A DNA stretch of 64,000 nt from Glandiceps talaboti (GCF_964340395.1 NC_135558.1:23579064-23643063); one strand, 5' to 3'; shown: positions 24,306 to 34,834, counted from the stretch's first letter. Numbers and translations: made by a program. Notes: generated from the letters alone by a model not told the origin.

Positions 24306-26452
24306 TTCTCATCATGTGATTAGATGGTGAATGGCCAACATATTTACTATCAATGAAGAGTTCAGACATGTGACTAGGTGGTGCATGGCTATCAAACTTA
24401 CTATCAATGAAGAGTTCAGACTGTTTGTGATTAGATGGTGCATGGCTATCAAACTTACTATCAATGAAGAGTTCAGACACGTGATTAGATGGTGCATGGC
24501 TATCAAACTTACTATCAATGAAGAGTTCAGACATGTGATTAGATGGTGCATGGCTAACAAACCTACTATCAATGAAGAGTTCAGACATGTGATTAGATGG
24601 TGCATTGCTAACAAACTTACTATCAATGAAGAGTTCAGACATGTGATTAGATGGTGTATGGCTAACAAACTTACTATCAATGAAGAGTTCAGACATGTGA
24701 TTAGATGGTGCATGGCTATCAAACTTACTATTAATGAAGAGTTCAGATGTGATTAGATGGTGCATGGCTAACAAACTTACTATCAATGAAGAGTTCAGAC
24801 ATGTGATTAGATGGTGTATGGCTAACAAACTTACTATCAATGAAGAGTTCAGACATGTGATTAGATGGTGCATGGCTATCAAACTTACTATTAATGAAGA
24901 GTTCAAACGTGATTAGATGGGGCATGGCTAACAAACTTACTATCAATGAAGAGTTCAGACATGTGATTAGATGGTGCATGGCTATCAAACTTACTATTAA
25001 TGAAGAGTTCAAACGTGATTAGATGGGGCATGGCTAACAAACTTACTATCAATGAATAGTTCAGACACGTGATTAGATGGTGTATGGCTAACAAACTTAC
25101 TATTAATGAAGAGTTCATACGTGATTAGATGGTGCATGGCTAACAAACTTACTATCAATGAAGAGTTCAGACATGTGATTAGATGGTGAATGGCTAACAA
25201 ACTTACTATTAATGAAGAGTTCATACGTGATTAGATGGTGCATGGCTAACAAACTTACTATCAATGAAGAGTTCAGACATGTGATTAGATGGTGCATGGC
25301 TAACAAACTTACTATTAATGAAGAGTTCTGACGTGATTAGATGGTGCATGGCTAGCAAACTTACTATTAATGAAGAGTTCAGACATGTGATTGGATGGTG
25401 CATGGCTAACAAACTTACTATCAATGAAGAGTTCAGACATGTGATTAGATGGTGCATGGCTAACAAACTTACTGTCAATGAAGGGTTCAGACATGTGATT
25501 AGATGGTGCATGGCTAACAAACTTACTATTAATGAAGAGTTCAGACATGTGATTAGATGGTGCATGGCTAACAAACTTACTATCAATGAAGAGTTCAGAC
25601 ATGTGATTAGATGGTGCATGGCTAACAAACTTACTATCAATGAAGAGTTCAGACATGTGACTAGATGGTGCATGGCTAACAAACTTACTATTAATGAAGA
25701 GTTCAGACGTGATTAGATGGTGCATGGCTAACAAACTTACTATCAATGAATAGTTCAGACATGTGATTAGATGGTGCATGGCTAACAAACTTACTGTCAA
25801 TGAAGGGTTCAGACATGTGATTAGATGGTGCATGGCTAACAAACTTACTGTCAATGAAAAGTTCTGACGTGACTAGATGGTGTATGGCTAAGAAACTTAC
25901 TATCAATGAATAGTTCAGACACGTGATTAGATGGTGTATGGCTAAGAAACTTACTATCAATGAAGAGTTCAGACATGTGATTAGATGGTGCATGGCCAAC
26001 ATATTTACTATCAATGAAGAGTTCAGACATGTGATTAGATGGTGCATGGCTATCAAACTTACTATCAATGAAGAGTTCAGACATGTGATTAGATGGTGCA
26101 TGGCCAACATATTTACTATCAATGAAGGGTTCAGACATGTGATTAGATGGTGCATGGCCAACAAACTTACTATCAATGAAGAGTTCAGACATGTGATTAG
26201 ATGGTGCATGGCTAACAAACTTACTGTCAATGAAGGGTTCAGACATGTGATTAGATGGTGCATGGCTAACAAACTTACTATCAATGAAGAGTTCAGACAT
26301 GTGATTAGATGGTGCATGGCTAACAAACTTACTATCAATGAAGAGTTCAGACATGTGATTAGATGGTGCATGGCTAACAAACTTACTGTCAATGAAGAGT
26401 TCAGACATGTGATTATATGGTGCATGGCTAACAAACCTACTATCAATGAAGG
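24306..26452 (+). repeat. 54-bp minisatellite inside LINE A (18-codon RT motif-D unit), about 40 copies
   Basis: The period is 54 bp with core gtgattagatggtgcatggc followed by taacaaacttactatcaatg and aagagttcagacat. In the plus-strand coding frame each unit reads HVIRWCMANKLTINEEFR. The WC-ANKLTIN part is the motif-D region of jockey/CR1-type reverse transcriptases. The last unit runs without a break into GKTNFMLIKT, the normal continuation of that region, so the array is an internal amplification of the element's own RT codons. Some units lose two bases (ttcagacgtgatt) and are 52 bp. In 24750-25320 these alternate with 54-bp units as a 106-bp dimer. Open frames in several phases are by-products. 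Confidence 0.95.
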
Positions 26453-26645
26453 GAAAACTAATTTCATGTTGATTAAGACGCCACAGAGAAATATAACTTT
26501 GGAAGGTAATCTTTATGATGGTAATATACGGCAATAGAGCGCGTTTCGTCTGCAAGGTACATCAGTGTTTCTGTTTCTCCTTCTCTTTCTTGGAAGTCCA
26601 ACTTAGAAAACGTCATCAAAGTTGAAAAAGTAATTGACCTTTGAA
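26453..26645 (+). pseudogene. LINE A: RT thumb region after the array
   Basis: The segment continues the LINE A frame with GKTNFMLIKTPQRNITLEGN. After frameshifts comes LSWKSNLENVIKVEKVI at about 26585-26635, matching the family pattern L-W--HI--v--k--k. Recognisable coding similarity ends near 26645; no 3' tail was identified. Confidence 0.75.
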
Positions 26646-27989
26646 GCAACGTATATGTTAGTCTCAGTTACCCAGACTCTTGCCATTGCCTTAACGGTAA
26701 ATGTCTGGGAAACTGAGACTATGTATCAATATCATTAATGTGTAATATTGAACATTCATATAAAACAGTTGAATATATTGCTAACTTTGAAATTTATTAC
26801 ACACAATGTTTCAAATGTTAAATTTGATTATTAATATACATGTTATACGGGCCACTGAATAGCCTTTGACCTTTTCATCTGGAACAGATTTACGTAAACA
26901 TATGTAAACAATTAGGACGTACATCTCACGATTATTTTAGCCATGCACCATCTAATCACATTACATTTCACGATTTTTTAAATCAATTTTTGCAAACTGC
27001 CAAAGGTTTACATTCTGAGTTAGGGTGACAGATTTACAGTCATGAAACAGATCTCGTCACCTGCTAGATCATTATTTATCTTCGGGGATGATGCAATTGA
27101 ACTAATATCCCAAGACGTATTGTTCTTGAACAAGCAATTGTCACTTCATTTAGGCAAGCCATTTGTCCTAAACATATTACAATGGTATATTTTAGTTGTG
27201 CAAATCGTCATGTGTTATCAATAAATACCTAAACTGCATAAAATGTGACTACTTTCCCATGCGAATGTCTGCCATCTTTTTCGTTTTCATGTGCAGCATT
27301 CTAAAAGTGCCTGCAGTTGAATGCACCCAGTATGTACAAGAATGAGTATGAAATCTACGTGAAAAATGTAATTCATAGAATAGAAGACACTAATTGCATG
27401 GTGATTTTGAAAACAAAGATAACTCATGGCGAATTGCTGAGAAAAAAACACCTGGCAACTAATTGAAAATCTACACCAAATACAATGACGGATTCACATC
27501 TTTAGATCTGAATGTGAATTTTAAAAAATATTCAGTGGATACCTGACCTGAGCTGGCCTAGCCTGTACCTGGCCTGTACCTGCCTTTTGTACCGCTCCTC
27601 ATACCATTTTCTAAAATATGGCCCTCCTCCGAGAACACTTTATACAAAGTGACCCTACTCAATTTGTTGGAACCTAGAAACAGATACAAACTCGTTTCGT
27701 GGGCTTACTCCGTTCACTTCAAATCATATATGCTTGACATGCATACACTCTCACACATTTACTACGAACACTAAATTAAAACGGATATGACTTTCACACG
27801 TTTACTAAATCATGCGTTGAAGTCATTCAAATACAATCACAAATTCACTAAGATGTGCTTGACAATCGTGTATGAAATCATTCAAATACTCTCAGACACT
27901 TATAATACTTTACACTGAATATTAGCCATAGCTCGAAACATCTGTTATTATTGTTTTCAAAGACTGAAATAATACCGTACTCCGTTTTA
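26646..27989. other. Spacer with a foldback and one orphan repeat fragment
   Basis: Mostly unique AT-rich DNA. It holds the foldback at 26653-26722 and an inverted 23-base piece of the 54-bp minisatellite at about 26939-26961. A doubled ggcctgtacctg lies near 27568. The 60-codon frame at 27042 has no recognisable domain. Confidence 0.5.
26653..26722. repeat. Short foldback (inverted repeat)
   Basis: The arm agtctcagttacccagac near 26655 is matched by gtctgggaaactgagact near 26703 in inverted orientation, 17 of 18 bases, with about 30 bases of loop. It may be a tiny MITE-like element or a solo hairpin. It sits just beyond the end of LINE A. Confidence 0.75.
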
Positions 27990-28032
27990 CCTTCCACAAG
28001 GAAGGTTGTTGGGGATGAGAAGTCTATGTGTG

Positions 28033-28069
<37 letters not shown>

Positions 28070-28940
28070 ATTTTCACATTAACGGCTGGCTAAATTGAGA
28101 CGAAATTTGGTGCACGTGTTCTGTAGGCTAATGGAAAGTACTGATTAGGTTTTGGTTAACGTCCCATGAATATTAATTTACATAACGAATTGTTTATCGC
28201 TAATTAGACTATATCTTAAGAATCAACATTTCAAGTTCAATATAATTTGAAAGATACATTGATGATAACAAAATACGTGTATCATATGAAGTGTGGTAAT
28301 ATAGCTTGAAGTTTTTAATGACTCATTTGCATAACATGATTTCAGTAATTATGCCATAACTTACGAATGCGCTCTTCAAATTCAAGTGGCACATACTTCA
28401 AACATAAGAAAGGGCACATGTCCTGAAAAGCTTGTTGGTGTAGCTTTTAGTTTTAATGAGTCATTTGCATAATTATGTATTTACTGTAATTTGGCTATAC
28501 ATGAAGAGTGTAAGCTTCAAATTCCATATAATTTGGTGTGTACATTAATGATACCAGGGTGCACATGTCTCATAAGGCTTATTGATGTAACACTTAGTTT
28601 TAATGATTTATTTGCATAATTAATTATTTTCAGTAATTAGCCTATATCTTAAAGTGGCCATATGGATTACAAATGGGTATTTATTTTGGATTTTCTATTC
28701 ATAAAACAACTTTACTATGTTTTCCTACTTAAAAAGAGAAATTGTATATCTTAAGAATGCCACTTCAAACTTAATATAATTTGGTACATACATATTGATG
28801 GTAACAAAGCTCATGCACCATATGAAGTTTGATAATGTAGCTTTTAGATGTAATGACTCATTTGCATAATTAATGATTTTGAATAATTCGGCTATATCTT
28901 CAAAATGCATACTTCAAATTCAGTATAGTGTGTACTGATG
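27990..28940 (+). repeat. Dispersed repeat, copy 2 (six diverged subunits) with hairpin-led 5' end
   Basis: It begins with the perfect hairpin ccttcc-acaa-ggaagg at 27990-28005, then a (CTGT)n tract at 28033-28069. Diverged subunits of about 120-150 bp follow, starting near 28189, 28343, 28475, 28625, 28742 and 28876. Most subunits carry an a(g)taatt(a/c)-ggctat box and several end in catttgcataatta. Three subunits match the copy at 15104-15515 in the same order. Non-coding; the lineage is not identified. Confidence 0.7.
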
Positions 28941-29056
28941 AAAATGGCGACAATAGGGTGTTCAAAGTCGGCGAAACAACAGGAAAAGTCATCGAGATGC
29001 AACATTTTTCTGCATAGGGATGTGGTCAAGGCCCGCAGAAGTCAGAACTTTCTTTT

Positions 29057-30712
29057 CTTATTTGGAACATTAGAGGTTTGAAAATTAAAGTGAATATTTC
29101 AGATTTTGTTTGGTTGTGTAGCAATCATGACATAATTGGATTGGTAGAAACATTCTGTTCAGAGCAAGATTCTAGTGATTAATTATAAAGTTTATAGTTC
29201 AAATGCTGTAAGATGCAGCCATAGGGAACGACCAAGTGGGGGAATTGCACTGTATATACATAGAAAGGTTGTAAGATGCAGCCATAGGGAACGACCAAGT
29301 GGGGGAATTGCACTGTATATACATAGAAAGGTTGTAAGATGCAGCCATAGGGAAAGACCAAGTGGGGGAATTGCACTGTATATACATAGAAAGGTTGTAA
29401 GATGCAGCCATAGGGAACGACCAAGTGGGGGAATTGCACTGTATATACATAGAAAGGTTGTAAGATGCAGCCATAGGGAACGACCAAGTGGGGGAATAAC
29501 ACTGTATATACATAGAAAGGTTGTAAGATGCAGCCATAGGGAACGACCAAGTGGGGGAATTGCACTGTATATACATAGAAAGGTTGTAAGATGCAGCCAT
29601 AGGGAACGACCAAGTGGGGGAATAACACTGTATATACATAGAAAGGTTGTAAGATGCAGCCATAGGGAACGACCAAGTGGGGGAATTGCACTGTATATAC
29701 ATAGAAAGGTTGTAAGATGCAGCCATAGGGAACGACCAAGTGGGGGAATTGCACTGTATATACATAGAAAGGTTGTAAGATGCAGCCATAGGGAACGACC
29801 AAGTGGGGGAATTGCACTGTATATACATAGAAAGGTTGTAAGATGCAGCCATAGGGAACGACCAAGTGGGGGAATTGCACTGTATATACATAGAAAGGTT
29901 GTAAGATGCAGCCATAGGGAACGACCAAGTGGGGGAATTGCACTGTATATACATAGAAAGGTTGTAAGATGCAGCCATAGGGAACGACCAAGTGGGGGAA
30001 TTGCACTGTATATACATAGAAAGGTTGTAAGATGCAGCCATAGGGAACGACCAAGTGGGGGAATTGCACTGTATATACATAGAAAGGTTGTAAGATGCAG
30101 CCATAGGGAACGACCAAGTGGGGGAATTGCACTGTATATACATAGAAAGGTTGTAAGATGCAGCCATAGGGAACGACCAAGTGGGGGAATTGCACTGTAT
30201 ATACATAGAAAGGTTGTAAACAAAGTTAAGAAAGTACAAAGTAGCATTGACAACTGTGTTTTTGTTCATCTTGATAAAAGTTTATTCCCATTCCATAAAG
30301 ACGTCATCTTTGGTTGTTGCTACATTAGGACAAACCTGTCAAATTGGAGGAACTTGAGATTCAACTAACAGATATTCGCAGCTTGTATCCCAGTGCTTTA
30401 TCGATGCTTGGAGGGGACTTTAATGCAAGGACTGGGCAGTAAGACAATTTTATCACAGATGATTCTATAGACCACTTGCCGTTTGAAACAATTGATTATA
30501 CTCCAGATAATTTTAATTTGGCGCGAAACCCTAGGGACGTTGTTGTCATTGAAGGTGGCAGAGCTCTGATACGGTTATGTAAATGTTTTGACACTCGTAT
30601 TCTAAACGGCAGGCTGTTTGATGACAAAGTGGGAAATGTAACATGTATAACTGGTAATGGCTATAGCGTAATTGATTACGTCATTGCGTCGTCGGAATTG
30701 TTTTGTTAAGTA
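29057..30712 (+). pseudogene. LINE C: APE-type endonuclease, interrupted by a tandem array
   Basis: The first piece (29057-29182) reads LIWNIRGLKIKV and DIIGLVETF; the second contains the metal-binding Glu of the endonuclease (pattern -i-l-ET). After a frameshift the frame from 29175 enters RCSHRERPSGGIALYIHR, equivalent to the R---GGG-alyi box, repeated 16 times. The domain then continues with VFVHLDKSLF and DVIFGCCYIRTN, the catalytic GGDFNARTG box at about 30410-30440, and finally GNGYSVIDYVIASS (within 30476-30709), the S-iDyi box. All endonuclease landmarks are therefore present, but spread over at least three frames with a 1-kb insertion of repeated codons. The protein could not fold as an ordinary endonuclease. 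Confidence 0.85.
29208..30215 (+). repeat. 63-bp minisatellite inside the LINE C endonuclease, 16 copies
   Basis: Exactly 16 head-to-tail copies of a 63-bp unit (gtaagatgcagccataggga then acgaccaagtgggggaattg, ending in catagaaaggtt). Each encodes 21 residues around HRERPSGGIALYIHRKV. The copies are almost identical: unit 3 has one synonymous change (cga to aga), and units 5 and 7 share aataac for attgca. The flanks on both sides continue the endonuclease, so the unit is the element's own sequence. Open frames of 338-397 residues in four phases result from the 63-bp period. Confidence 0.97.
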
Positions 30713-31480
30713 TTTCAATGTAACCCCGGACTGAATCTGACCATTTTCCTCTCACCTGTCACCTGCAGTATAGCACACCGTATTGTCAAGTTTATCGCAG
30801 TGGTCATCAAGCAGTCCAATACATCAAGGAATGTTCGTTTCCACTGGTCTGACATTTGCAACAGGTCATTTCGTAAAAGACTGTTAACACCACAAACAGT
30901 TCTTCAAGAGGCAAAAGATGCTCTACTGAATTGTAAGCAAGTAATTTCCATATTTAAATGAAGCCCTAAAATTAGCTGGTTCCGATGGAATCTGTGAAAA
31001 TAGGACAATGAAAACACATCAGAGTCAACGTTCGGAAACCCTGTCAAGATGCTAAACTTTCCATGTATCAAAAATTAAACAGCTTCAGAAATCTAGGTAC
31101 ACTTGACTCGCTGAAGATTTTCAAAGAAGCCAAGAAAAAATTTAAACAAGCATGTAAAAACTCTAAAAAAAAGAAAAGAAAAAAAAGAATACCAAAACGC
31201 GATTAGAAAGCAGCTAAACGAGGCCTTCTCCAATGGATCTAATGATTTGTGGTCAATTTTGAAGAGTATGGTGAGACAAAGAGGCAATACTACATATGAC
31301 ATTGATATTCAAACACGGTATACTCATTTTTACAATTTATTCATCCAGTCATACGATAATGATGGGATGGAGACTTCTTGAACTCGGTGGAAGACGAGCT
31401 AAACGCAATTGATCATGAACCGTCCGATCCAAATAGTAATAGTCTTAATTCCAGAATTACGGAGGAGGAAGGGCTACAGT
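30713..31480 (+). pseudogene. LINE C: endonuclease-RT linker
   Basis: Degenerate coding sequence. A post-endonuclease stretch contains VRFHWSDICN and RKRLLTPQTVLQEAKDAL (about 30830-30930). Further on, after an A-rich tract at 31160-31187, comes a stretch like YQNAIRKQLNEAF and NDLWSILKSM with THFYNLFI (31190-31345). This is the usual linker (pattern FW--lk, then hF--Lf) before the RT. Frame changes are frequent. Confidence 0.65.
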
Positions 31481-32530
31481 GTCTCCGGTCTTTAAAAAGA
31501 AGGAAAGTCTCCCGGTTCTGATGGGATTCCAAACGAGTTTTACAAATTGTCAGCAGATGTAATTTTACCGTTATTAGTCGAGCTATTTAACTTTGTCCTA
31601 GATTCTGGTGTATTCCCTTCAGAATGGTTTACCCCCATTCATATCCCACTGTTCAAAAAAGGCTGTAGAAAAGATACAAAATAACTATAGATGTATATCT
31701 CTGTTGAACCCTTTAGGCAAAATATTTACATCAATTTTAAAATAATTGTCTCCGAATGGTCCGAGTCAACCAACATTTTATCCGATTGTCAGGCTGGTTT
31801 TCGTAAAGGACACAGTACCAGAGACAATATAGTCATACTTCATGCAATAATTCAGAAATATCTTAGTGTTAGATGTGGGAAGTTGAACTGTCTGTTTGTA
31901 GATTTCTCTAAAGCTTTCGACAGAGTTAACCATTCTCTGTTATTGTACAAACTCAAATCACTGACAGGGGGTAATTGAAAAGATGTTCTGTATTTTGCAA
32001 TCTATGTATTGTAGTGTTAAAGCCTGTGTCATGTTTGGTAATGTCACCTCTGAGTACCTCGAATGCCCCACAGGAGTAAAACAAGGCTGTATTTTTAAGT
32101 CCATTACTTTTTTCATTCTTCATAGAAGAACTAAATGTTGTCAAATTCCGGTAGCATGGGCATTCAACTTACTCAAGACATTTATGACCTGTTTGCTCTT
32201 CTGTATGCTGATGTTGTAATTTGTGTAGACTCGATTAGAAATCTACAACTACTCATTAATATACTGTCTAACTTTTGTAGAAAGTGGTATATGAAAGTTA
32301 ATTTAGATATTAAAAAAAAAGTTGTAATTTTTTCAATGGGTGGGAGACAACGTACGAGAAATGTTTTTTGATACAATTTTGATTGAAACAGTCCCATATT
32401 ACAAATATTTAGGGCTCGTGCTATCATCAAGAAATGTCTGGACTAAAGCAGTCTCCACTCTAACATGTCAAGCCAACAAATCTTTAAAAAGTCTACTTAG
32501 TGCAAGTGTTGCGAGTCATAGAGTCGAACG
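31480..32530 (+). pseudogene. LINE C: reverse transcriptase with a disrupted catalytic box
   Basis: Pieces in order: KSPGSDGIPNEFYKL (about 31500-31545); SGVFPSEW; ILSDCQAGFRKGHSTRDNI (within 31691-31978); motif A FVDFSKAFDRV at about 31894-31926; motif B GVKQGCIF at about 32073-32096; motif C at 32201-32221 reading LYADVVI; then KWYMKVNLDIKKK and YYKYLGLVLSS (32340-32546 frame). In active elements motif C is YADD; here one Asp codon is missing, which removes an essential metal-binding residue. At least three frameshifts separate the pieces. The relationship is with jockey/CR1-type RTs; the exact clade needs a tree. Confidence 0.85.
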
Positions 32531-32945
32531 GTATAAGTATGGATAGTTCTAACGTTGCACTCTAGCACTCACACTCTCATACTCTCGTACGGGATCGTTC
32601 AGGTCCAAGTCGGGAATTAGTCACGACTGAGAAGAGATTTCGGCATGCCAGAATCACCTACCCGAGTGCCCGAGTGCTTCTGAATGTTTAATTCTAATCT
32701 TTAAGTATACTTCCAATACAATGGAATTTACACAACGACTAAATATAGAAAATCACGCCATAAGATCACGCCATCATCAAAGTTATTATATACTTTTCTT
32801 TAACTAATCATGTGAATTTCAGTTACATCATTTTTGCCCAGCTTCGTCATCGCCAGTCTATTTCTGACCTATGGCTTACAATGCCGAAAAGTAGAATTTA
32901 TTCCCGAAATACGATATTATTGATCGTAACACAAGCAGAAGAGTT
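32531..32945. other. Non-LINE stretch interrupting LINE C
   Basis: RT similarity ends near 32530 (SASVASHRV) and LINE similarity resumes near 32945 with PLKLHFKMFDSM. The roughly 400 bases between do not read as the expected short connector in any frame. They include a series of actc/ctcat runs near 32560-32590. This may be a small insertion; no terminal repeats or target-site duplications were identified. Confidence 0.45.
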
Positions 32946-33790
32946 GGTCAGATACCACTTAAATTACATTTCAAAATGTTCGACTCCATGATTTTGCCCA
33001 TCCTCAGCTACGGTTCAGAAATTATGATATTGTGGAAAGGATTCAGAGGAAATGGTGCAAAAGATTGTTGGCAGTACCTAGTAATACCACAAATGAGGCA
33101 GTAGTAGGTCAATGTGAGCGTCTCCCAGTTTTTGTTATCACTGTGCGACGTTGTATAAGTTACTGGATAAAGCTACTCAGAATGCCATCTGATAGACTGC
33201 CACGTCAAGCATACATAATGTTATGCAACCTTGACGAGTTAGGGAGACATACATGGTAACATCAGTCAAAAACATTTTATTTTCATACGGCTTCGGATAT
33301 GCATGGATTGCTCAAGAAATTGGTAATGAGAAAGTATTTCTGGATAATATCACTGTCAGGGTTTCTGATGTTTGCAAGCAGCTCTGGGCTGGACAGTTGA
33401 GAGGAAAACCCAAATTACGTACTTACAGTATCTTTAAAAGTGTTGAATTGTAGTCATAAATTTATTCATGTTTTGGCACGTTTCAGATGCTGGTCTTTGT
33501 CTTTTGCCATAGAACAGGGACGGCATCATGGTATTGATTCTCATAATAGATTGTGTACTATTTGTAACTCAGGGGATGTAGTAGATGAGTACCACTTTCA
33601 GTTAATTTGTCCAGTATATGCTCACCTTAGAAACCAACTCTTACCATTCAATATTCAATATTCACAACCAACCCAATTACAATAAGTTTAAAATCATAAT
33701 GAGTACTGCTAATTCAGATATTTTGCTCAATTTATGTAAATATGTATACAGAGCTATGGAGATGAGAACTTTCAAAGTAAATACTATGTA
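32946..33790 (+). pseudogene. LINE C: C-terminal region with Cys/His zinc-binding box
   Basis: It resumes with LKLHFKMFDSMILPILSYGS, then IQRKWCKRLLAVPSNTTNEA (33032-33259 frame), CISYWIKLL, and an RGKPKLRTYSIFK stretch. The Cys/His box CTICNSGDVVDEYHFQLIC has Cys codons at 33554 and 33563, His at 33593 and Cys at 33608. This pattern (C-x2-C, then E-HF-x3-C) is common near the C-terminus of several animal non-LTR proteins. Similarity fades at about 33780 with a segment like ANSDILLNLCKYVYRAMEMR. Three frames are used, so it is broken. Confidence 0.8.
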
Positions 33791-34582
33791 ATATATTATT
33801 CTCACTTTTGCTATCTGTACGACAGAAACATATTTTTCACTATTTTGTAAACTCTGCACATGCGCCAGAGGCCTAGAAACGCAATAAACATTATATTAAT
33901 ATATATCAAATTCAATATTTGCTTCAATCATAACTCATCGCGTACATGCATGCATGCTAATTTGGTATATATTTCATGATTAAGTAATTACACATTTAGC
34001 TGAAATGTAGCGGTGTTGAAAAAGTAGATGCATAAGACAGTGAGAGCAATCAAGTCTACAAATTGTTTAAAAACTTAATTAACGTAAGGCTTATAAGGTG
34101 TATTTAATTCAGATACCAGTTATTATGTTTCATTGTCAAAGGATTTAAACATTCCTATTCATTTTCTTCTTTTAGCTGCACGATACAGTTTTACAATCTT
34201 TGCATTAATATTTGTGTCGAAGCTGTTGAAAGACATACCTCTCTGTGTGGTGTAAGTCCCGCAATTTTCCACCAGAGACGGCAATGTTCGGCATCTTTGT
34301 CTATGACCCCCTGTGACCTTTCATCTATTTATCATCATGATGTTATATACCGGTTAACATCCAGCTGTGCACAGTTAAAACACAAGGGAAACTTAGTTGT
34401 GTTTTCTGTCGTCTTTGTCTCGTGATCTTTAGAATATCACGAAGCAGGACAGTGACTGCGGCTACTTCATACTGATACCATAATAACAACATTAAAAAGT
34501 GAAAAGCCAAGGTTGTTATTTACATATTTGCAAAAGCTATAAAATGGCCTTCAACGTCTTTGTATACTTTTCAATAGAAATA

Positions 34583-34686
34583 GTTGCTGTGTATAACAAC
34601 GTAGAACTTGTGATACACCATACATTTTGAATAGTTGCTTGGTAACAACCATATAGTGTTTTGGTTGCGTAGCAACAATGATGTAG
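34583..34686. promoter_or_regulatory. Three X-box-like palindromes
   Basis: Three palindromic motifs lie within about 100 bases: gttgctgtgtataacaac (34583-34600), gttgcttggtaacaac (34634-34649) and gttgcgtagcaac (34674-34686). The last two fit the RFX X-box form GTTGCNNNGNAAC. The second and third sit in what look like diverged copies of a unit of about 40 bp (each followed by a(t/c)...tagtgtt). They may therefore be repeat-derived rather than regulatory. No gene is visible nearby. Confidence 0.25.
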
Positions 34687-34834
34687 TGTTCCAAATGTAC
34701 AGAAAAATCGATGCAGTCTGTCTGCACACGATCTGATGATATTTCTGAATTCAAAATTTTTCGCTCTAACAATTCTTTCTTAAAAATTGGTCATTTTTTA
34801 ATCAATTAAACAGTAACATTTTTGTAAACAGCAG

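Larger units (their letters stand above)
28941..33790 (+). mobile_element. LINE C: near-complete non-LTR retrotransposon, inactive
   Basis: In order on the plus strand: N-terminal endonuclease start (29057), 63-bp array in the endonuclease (29208-30215), rest of endonuclease to about 30712, linker (30713-31480), reverse transcriptase (31480-32530), an unrelated stretch (about 32530-32945), and a C-terminal region with a Cys/His box to about 33790. The domain order is that of APE-endonuclease non-LTR elements related to jockey/CR1. At least eight frame changes or stops and a lost catalytic residue show it is dead. A short frame from 28948 (MATIGCSKSAKQQEKSS) could be the N-terminus of its protein. 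An AATAAA near 33882 lies downstream, but no clear tail is seen. Confidence 0.88.

Noticed and set aside
24298-26555. Many overlapping frames of 60-254 codons on both strands
   Set aside because: By-products of the 54-bp array; only the HVIRWCMANKLTINEEFR phase has meaning, as amplified RT codons.
29175-30368. 397-codon frame and its minus-strand partners
   Set aside because: The central part is the 63-bp array; only the flanking plus-strand pieces are real LINE endonuclease remnants, and the minus-strand frames are shadows.
33882-33890. Polyadenylation signal of LINE C
   Set aside because: An AATAAA is present about 90 bases beyond the last similarity, but no A-tail or tail repeat follows; in AT-rich DNA this is expected by chance.
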